Positions 60,684-64,000 of a stretch of 64,000 nt of DNA are shown in pieces (the first letter of the stretch is position 1; each line of letters starts with the position of its first letter). Below the pieces are notes generated by a model, which did not search any database, was not told the origin of the DNA, and saw nothing but the letters and a program-made list of their open reading frames with translations. Made by a program: the position numbers and the translations under genes. Where the stretch lies: positions 496,001 through 560,000 of the forward strand of contig NZ_JAMTCO010000001.1 of NCBI RefSeq assembly GCF_024171925.1, in the 5' to 3' direction. Source of the DNA: Actinokineospora diospyrosa. GTDB taxonomy: Bacteria > Actinomycetota > Actinomycetes > Mycobacteriales > Pseudonocardiaceae.

Positions 60684-63329
60684 TCAGCTTGCCGCTGTGT
60701 CCGGTTGGGCGCGGCGTTGCTGGAGGAACCGCATCAGGTTGAGCGTGTCGGGGCTGGGGCGTTGGTCGATGTCGGCGAGCGTGGTGCGTAGCAGGGCGAA
60801 GGTGCGGGCGACGGCGTCGTGTTGGCCGAGGGTGGCCTGGAGGCGTGCGATCTGGCAGTACAGGGCTTCGTTGACCGGGTCGAGCGTGCGGGCTTGTTCG
60901 AGGGTGGCCAGTGCGGTGTGGGGCTGGTCCGCGTGGTGGAGTGCGCGCCTGCTGAGGGCGTCGAGGACGTCGCGGCGGAGGCGTTCGCGGACGGGCTCGA
61001 TCCAGTCGGTGCCGATGTCGTGGGCGAGGTCGCCGCGGTAGAGGGCGGCGAGGTCGGTGTCGGGCTCGGGGTGGGCCAGCGCGTGCTGGAGCTGGTGGTA
61101 GTCGACGTGGACGAGGGCAGGGTCGAGTCGGTAGCGGCCGTCGTCGGTGAGCACGAGCTGGCCGAGCTGGTCGTCGCTGGCCTCGACCAGGCGTTTACGC
61201 AGGGTGGACACGGCGTTGTGCAGGGCGTTGAACGGGCGGGCGCGGGGAGCGTCGGGCCATAGGGCGTCGTTGAGGATGTCGCGGCGCACGCCGTCGGGGT
61301 GGATGGCGAGGTAGGCGAGGATTTCGCGGTGTTTGGGGCTGATGGCCGGGACGATTGCGTTGCTGGCGGTGTGCAGGCGTAGGTCGGTGTTGCCCAGCAC
61401 GGTGAGCTGCCACCCGGCCGTGAAAGCGTCGAGTCGTTGGTGCGCGGGGAGAGCTGCCAGTGGTGGCGGGGTCGCGTGGGTGAGTGGTTCGGATGGTGGC
61501 CTTGTTTCGGTGGCGGGCTCCTCGGTGAGCTGGTCGGGCTCCTCGTCGTCGAGTTCGTCGGCTGCTTCGGTGAGGAGCTGGAGGAGGTCGGCGGTGTCGG
61601 TGGGGTCGAGGTGGTAGAGCCGGGTGCCGGTGAGCGTGGTGGCGGGGCCTGTGCTGGTGGCGCCTACGGTGCCGTCGGCGTGGACGCGCAGGGTGATGCC
61701 GGGTCGCCAGTGGCCGATGAGGATGGCCGCGATCCCCACGGTGGCGCCGAGGTCGATGATGTTCTGCGCGCGCCGATTGTTGTGCGGTGCGGGGGTGGCT
61801 AGCAGAACCAGGGGCGGTATGTCGGCCCGGTCGTCGGGGTGTCGGTGGGTGCGGCTCAGCAGTTCGGTCTCGGCTTCGTCGAGGACGTCGTCCAGGGTCG
61901 GCAGCATGCACAGCGAGGCAGGTGCCGCGGCAGGCGGGAGGCCGAGCAGGGCCAGGTCGGGCTCGGGGATCAGGACCCTCGTGGCGCGCCCGCGGTGCTG
62001 GGCGAGCAAGTGCAGCAGCATCGCCCGTGCGGTCGCCGCCGCGCCCGGCCCGGTCAGGCCGATTCCGCGGGTTCGCGCGAGGTCGATGGTGAGGTCCAGG
62101 CCGCGGCCTGGCGGTGCCGTCCGGGCTGTCGGCACGAGCACCGCCGTTGACGGTGCGGACTCGTCGGGAACCGCGGGCAGCAGGCCGACCTGGGCCTCGG
62201 CGGCGTCCGGCCCTGGAGACAAGTCGTCGTGGTGGGCGCGCATCGCGCGGACGACCGGGGCGATGGGGCGGGCGAGGTCCGAGCGGTCCCCGCTGCCGGG
62301 CCGGTACCGGCGTCGACGAGCCATCCGGAGCGCCACCACCAGTGTGCTGATCGCGGCGATCAACCCCAGGCTGACGTAGGCGCCGGTGGTCAGGGTGCCG
62401 ACAGGTTCAGTCGACTCCGAGGATTCGAGGTCCGCAGGCGGGCGTTCAGGCGCGCGCGGAGTTGTTGCCGTCGTGTTGGGGGTGGAGGTGGGCCGAGTCT
62501 GGGTGGACGCTGTGGTCGTCGGCGTCGGAGGCGTGGTCGGCGTGTTAGGTGTCGTCGGCGCGGGCACCGGTTGCTCGGGGACAAGGGGCGGCGGGTCCAC
62601 TGGCGTTGTCTGGGGCTGGATATCCAGCTCTTGGGCGGGGATGAAGGCGGTGATGATCCAGCCGGGTCGGATCACGCCGGGGTTGGTGAGGGCGCGGCCG
62701 TCGGCTTGGCGGACGCCGCGGTTGGTGGTGAGCAGTTCGGGCCAGCGGTTGCCGTCGCCCAGGAGGCGGTCGGCGACGCGCCAGAGGCTGTCGTGCACAC
62801 CGTGTTGCGGGAGGCGCACGGTGTCGGCGATGGCCACCATGCCCGGCGGCGGCGCGACCAGCGGGACCGGCGTGGCAGGCGCCGGTTGGGTGGGGGTGGC
62901 CGCGGCGCTGATCGAGGTAGCGGGGGTCGCCAGGGCGGCGAGGGCGACGTGGGTGGGTGCCGCGGGCGTGCGGGTGACGAGCAGGGGCACCAAGAGGCTG
63001 CCGACCAGCACGACCGCGGCGGCGCGCATCGGGCCCGCGGTTGGGAGGTCGGGCAACGGCAGTCCGCGGAGCACGTCCCGGGCGGCGCGCAGGACGTCGA
63101 GGGTGAACAGGGCCCAGATCCACCAGGCGAGGCAGGTGAGGACGTCCAGGACGAGGCTGGTGCTCATCGGGGCCAGCAGGGTCCCGGTGATGTCGTTCCA
63201 GTTCGGGACCCGGGTGGGCAGGGGCCAGCCGATGTAGTGGGCCAGTGCCCAGGGCAGGCCACCGAGCACAAGCACCAGCACCGCGGCGGCGGCGACGCTG
63301 CGGGCGAGAGCGGACATCCGGTTGGTCAT
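60684..63329 (-). CDS. Membrane-anchored LysM-BTAD (SARP-like) regulator
   Basis: An 881-residue protein. Two membrane helices lie near residues 10-30 and 58-80, another near 108-122, then a LysM-like module (HGVHDSLWRVADRLLGDGNR, PGVIRPGWIITA), a Pro/Thr linker, and a further helix near 325 (AYVSLGLIAAISTLVVALRM). The cytosolic C-terminus has an OmpR-type winged helix (ISPKHREILAYLAIHPDGV, NALHNAVSTLRKRL) and a BTAD tetratricopeptide domain (ALATLEQARTLDPVNEALYC). It probably links the cell envelope to transcription. Related proteins occur beside Tad-pilus genes in actinobacterial elements, as here. Confidence 0.85.
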   Translation of the reverse strand: MTNRMSALARSVAAAAVLVLVLGGLPWALAHYIGWPLPTRVPNWNDITGTLLAPMSTSLVLDVLTCLAWWIWALFTLDVLRAARDVLRGLPLPDLPTAGPMRAAAVVLVGSLLVPLLVTRTPAAPTHVALAALATPATSISAAATPTQPAPATPVPLVAPPPGMVAIADTVRLPQHGVHDSLWRVADRLLGDGNRWPELLTTNRGVRQADGRALTNPGVIRPGWIITAFIPAQELDIQPQTTPVDPPPLVPEQPVPAPTTPNTPTTPPTPTTTASTQTRPTSTPNTTATTPRAPERPPADLESSESTEPVGTLTTGAYVSLGLIAAISTLVVALRMARRRRYRPGSGDRSDLARPIAPVVRAMRAHHDDLSPGPDAAEAQVGLLPAVPDESAPSTAVLVPTARTAPPGRGLDLTIDLARTRGIGLTGPGAAATARAMLLHLLAQHRGRATRVLIPEPDLALLGLPPAAAPASLCMLPTLDDVLDEAETELLSRTHRHPDDRADIPPLVLLATPAPHNNRRAQNIIDLGATVGIAAILIGHWRPGITLRVHADGTVGATSTGPATTLTGTRLYHLDPTDTADLLQLLTEAADELDDEEPDQLTEEPATETRPPSEPLTHATPPPLAALPAHQRLDAFTAGWQLTVLGNTDLRLHTASNAIVPAISPKHREILAYLAIHPDGVRRDILNDALWPDAPRARPFNALHNAVSTLRKRLVEASDDQLGQLVLTDDGRYRLDPALVHVDYHQLQHALAHPEPDTDLAALYRGDLAHDIGTDWIEPVRERLRRDVLDALSRRALHHADQPHTALATLEQARTLDPVNEALYCQIARLQATLGQHDAVARTFALLRTTLADIDQRPSPDTLNLMRFLQQRRAQPDTAAS

Positions 63330-63344
63330 GGGTGGCCTCTTGAG

Positions 63345-63800
63345 TTACGCGTCGGCGCGGGTGACGCCGCGTTCGGCCTCGGCGGTGCCGGTCGCGGTCG
63401 CGGTGACTGTCCCGACGCCGAGGAGACCGAGCAGTTGGGTGGGGCGGGTGATCGTGACGGTCACGGTGACCCGGTTCCCGGCGACGGTCACCGTGCCGGA
63501 ATGCCCTGTCGCGGCGAGGAAGTCCCGCGCGGCCTGGTTCGCGCGCGGGACGTCCAGGCGGAGCACGCCGCCGCGGTAGGCACCGAGGTCGACTTGTTGG
63601 GCTCCGGCGCGGGCGGCTTCCTGGGCTTGGCCGAGGGCGTCGACCTTGGCGGTGAGGGCGATGCCGCCGTCGAGGACGAGTCCGGCGACGAACAGGCAGG
63701 CGTTGACCATGACCACGGCGAACGCGGTGACGCGCCCGCGGTCGTCGCGGCGCAACCGGCGGGCGTTGGCGGCCAGCCTGCGGAGGGTGGGTGGGGGCAT
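63345..63800 (-). CDS. TadE/TadG-like pilus assembly protein
   Basis: A 151-residue protein with a basic N-terminus (RRLRRDDRGRVTAF) leading into one hydrophobic helix (FAVVMVNACLFVAGLVLDGG) and an extracytoplasmic beta-rich domain (VAGNRVTVTVTITRPTQLLG). This is the pseudopilin-like TadE/TadG layout of Flp pili. The ATG at 63800 follows the upstream stop by two bases and is 15 bases before the LysM-BTAD gene downstream. It suggests that the element also encodes a Tad-type surface structure. Confidence 0.75.
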   Translation of the reverse strand: MPPPTLRRLAANARRLRRDDRGRVTAFAVVMVNACLFVAGLVLDGGIALTAKVDALGQAQEAARAGAQQVDLGAYRGGVLRLDVPRANQAARDFLAATGHSGTVTVAGNRVTVTVTITRPTQLLGLLGVGTVTATATGTAEAERGVTRADA

Positions 63801-63802
63801 GG

Positions 63803-64000
63803 TCAGGTTCCGCGGTAGGTGTCGATGTTGGAGGTGTAGGTGGCGCTGACCGTGCGGTTGCCAGGAACGCCGAGCAAGCCGAGGTCGGACAGGCCGACCG
63901 TGCACGACACGGTGACGGTGACCGCCGCGCCGGGGCGCAGGCCCTGGGTGTCGGTGGCGACCGTGAGGTTCTGGCAGGTCACCCCGGCTTGGGCGAGCGC
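63803..64000 (-). CDS. TadE-like protein, C-terminal part (partial)
   Basis: The last 65 codons of a minus-strand gene that enters from the right. They read GVTCQNLTVATDTQGLRPG, then VTVSCTVGLSDLGLLGVPG and SATYTSNIDTYRGT, ending at a TGA two bases before the next start. Two Cys and the beta-rich pattern fit the extracytoplasmic domain of TadE-like pilus proteins. The N-terminal membrane segment is outside the window. Confidence 0.7.
   Translation of the reverse strand, partial: ALAQAGVTCQNLTVATDTQGLRPGAAVTVTVSCTVGLSDLGLLGVPGNRTVSATYTSNIDTYRGT

Larger units (their letters stand above)
28703..64000. mobile_element. Integrative and conjugative element with type IV secretion (right end outside window)
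   Basis: From the tRNA-Val(GAC) 3' end rightward there is an intact integrase, an excisionase-like gene, an origin-like repeat array, pilin-, TrbL/VirB6-, PrgI-, VirB4- and VirD4-like genes, a lytic transglycosylase/peptidase, defence cargo and Tad-pilus genes. The set fits an actinobacterial ICE using a type IV secretion system rather than the single-protein TraB system. No FtsK-like TraB and no clear relaxase were seen. No second copy of the tRNA end was found before 64000. Confidence 0.8.

Overview
The window is high-GC DNA with strong GGAGG-type ribosome sites, GTG/TTG starts and an SsgA-family sporulation/division regulator. These point to a filamentous actinomycete, most likely of the Pseudonocardiaceae type (inference from gene content; no marker gene fixes the genus).

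Region 1 (1-4.1 kb) looks like the edge of a specialised-metabolite cluster. It holds a partial arginine-type amidinotransferase, an Fe(II)/2-oxoglutarate arginine-hydroxylase-like enzyme, a UDP-glucuronate decarboxylase-like sugar-nucleotide enzyme and a divergent, atypical ketosynthase III-like protein. Region 2 (4.2-21.8 kb) is one long minus-strand unit. A 4111-residue secreted RHS polymorphic toxin ends in a HINT module and a zinc-deaminase-like tip. It is followed by an overlapping candidate immunity gene, a 1249-residue subtilisin-like protease that shares Ig-like repeats with the toxin, and a Tat-exported DyP-type peroxidase.

Region 3 (21.9-28.7 kb) is a scarred integration zone. Two decayed tyrosine-recombinase genes each run into a tRNA-Val 3' end: one copy is an isolated att remnant, the other is the intact tRNA-Val(CAC) gene. 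A broken IS30 transposase, a 5'-truncated dehydrogenase and small low-GC membrane proteins lie between them. Housekeeping genes follow: a PGPGW membrane protein, an SsgB-like regulator and tRNA-Gly, tRNA-Cys and tRNA-Val(GAC).

Region 4 (28.7 kb to beyond the window end) is a large integrative and conjugative element beside tRNA-Val(GAC). Its modules are: integrase, excisionase-like protein and two methyltransferase-like proteins; an array of helically phased 11-bp CTAG repeats; a type IV secretion operon (pilin-like, TrbL/VirB6-like, PrgI, VirB4, GP88-like, VirD4-like coupling ATPase, replication-relaxation protein, NlpC/P60 lytic enzyme); a decayed phage-terminase/TPR chimera and a Uma2-like gene; a complete qatABCD antiphage locus; an eight-gene minus-strand operon that pairs a Cys-rich amidoligase with a class II glutamine amidotransferase and also contains PP-loop, DprA-like and YgjP-like genes; a hairpin-rich 1.6-kb non-coding segment; and a Tad-type pilus/LysM-BTAD operon that leaves the window. 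No relaxase was recognised and the far att site is not in the window.

The strongest candidates for something new are the RHS-HINT-deaminase/immunity/protease unit, the amidoligase-amidotransferase operon with its structured leader, and the 11-bp phased repeat array.
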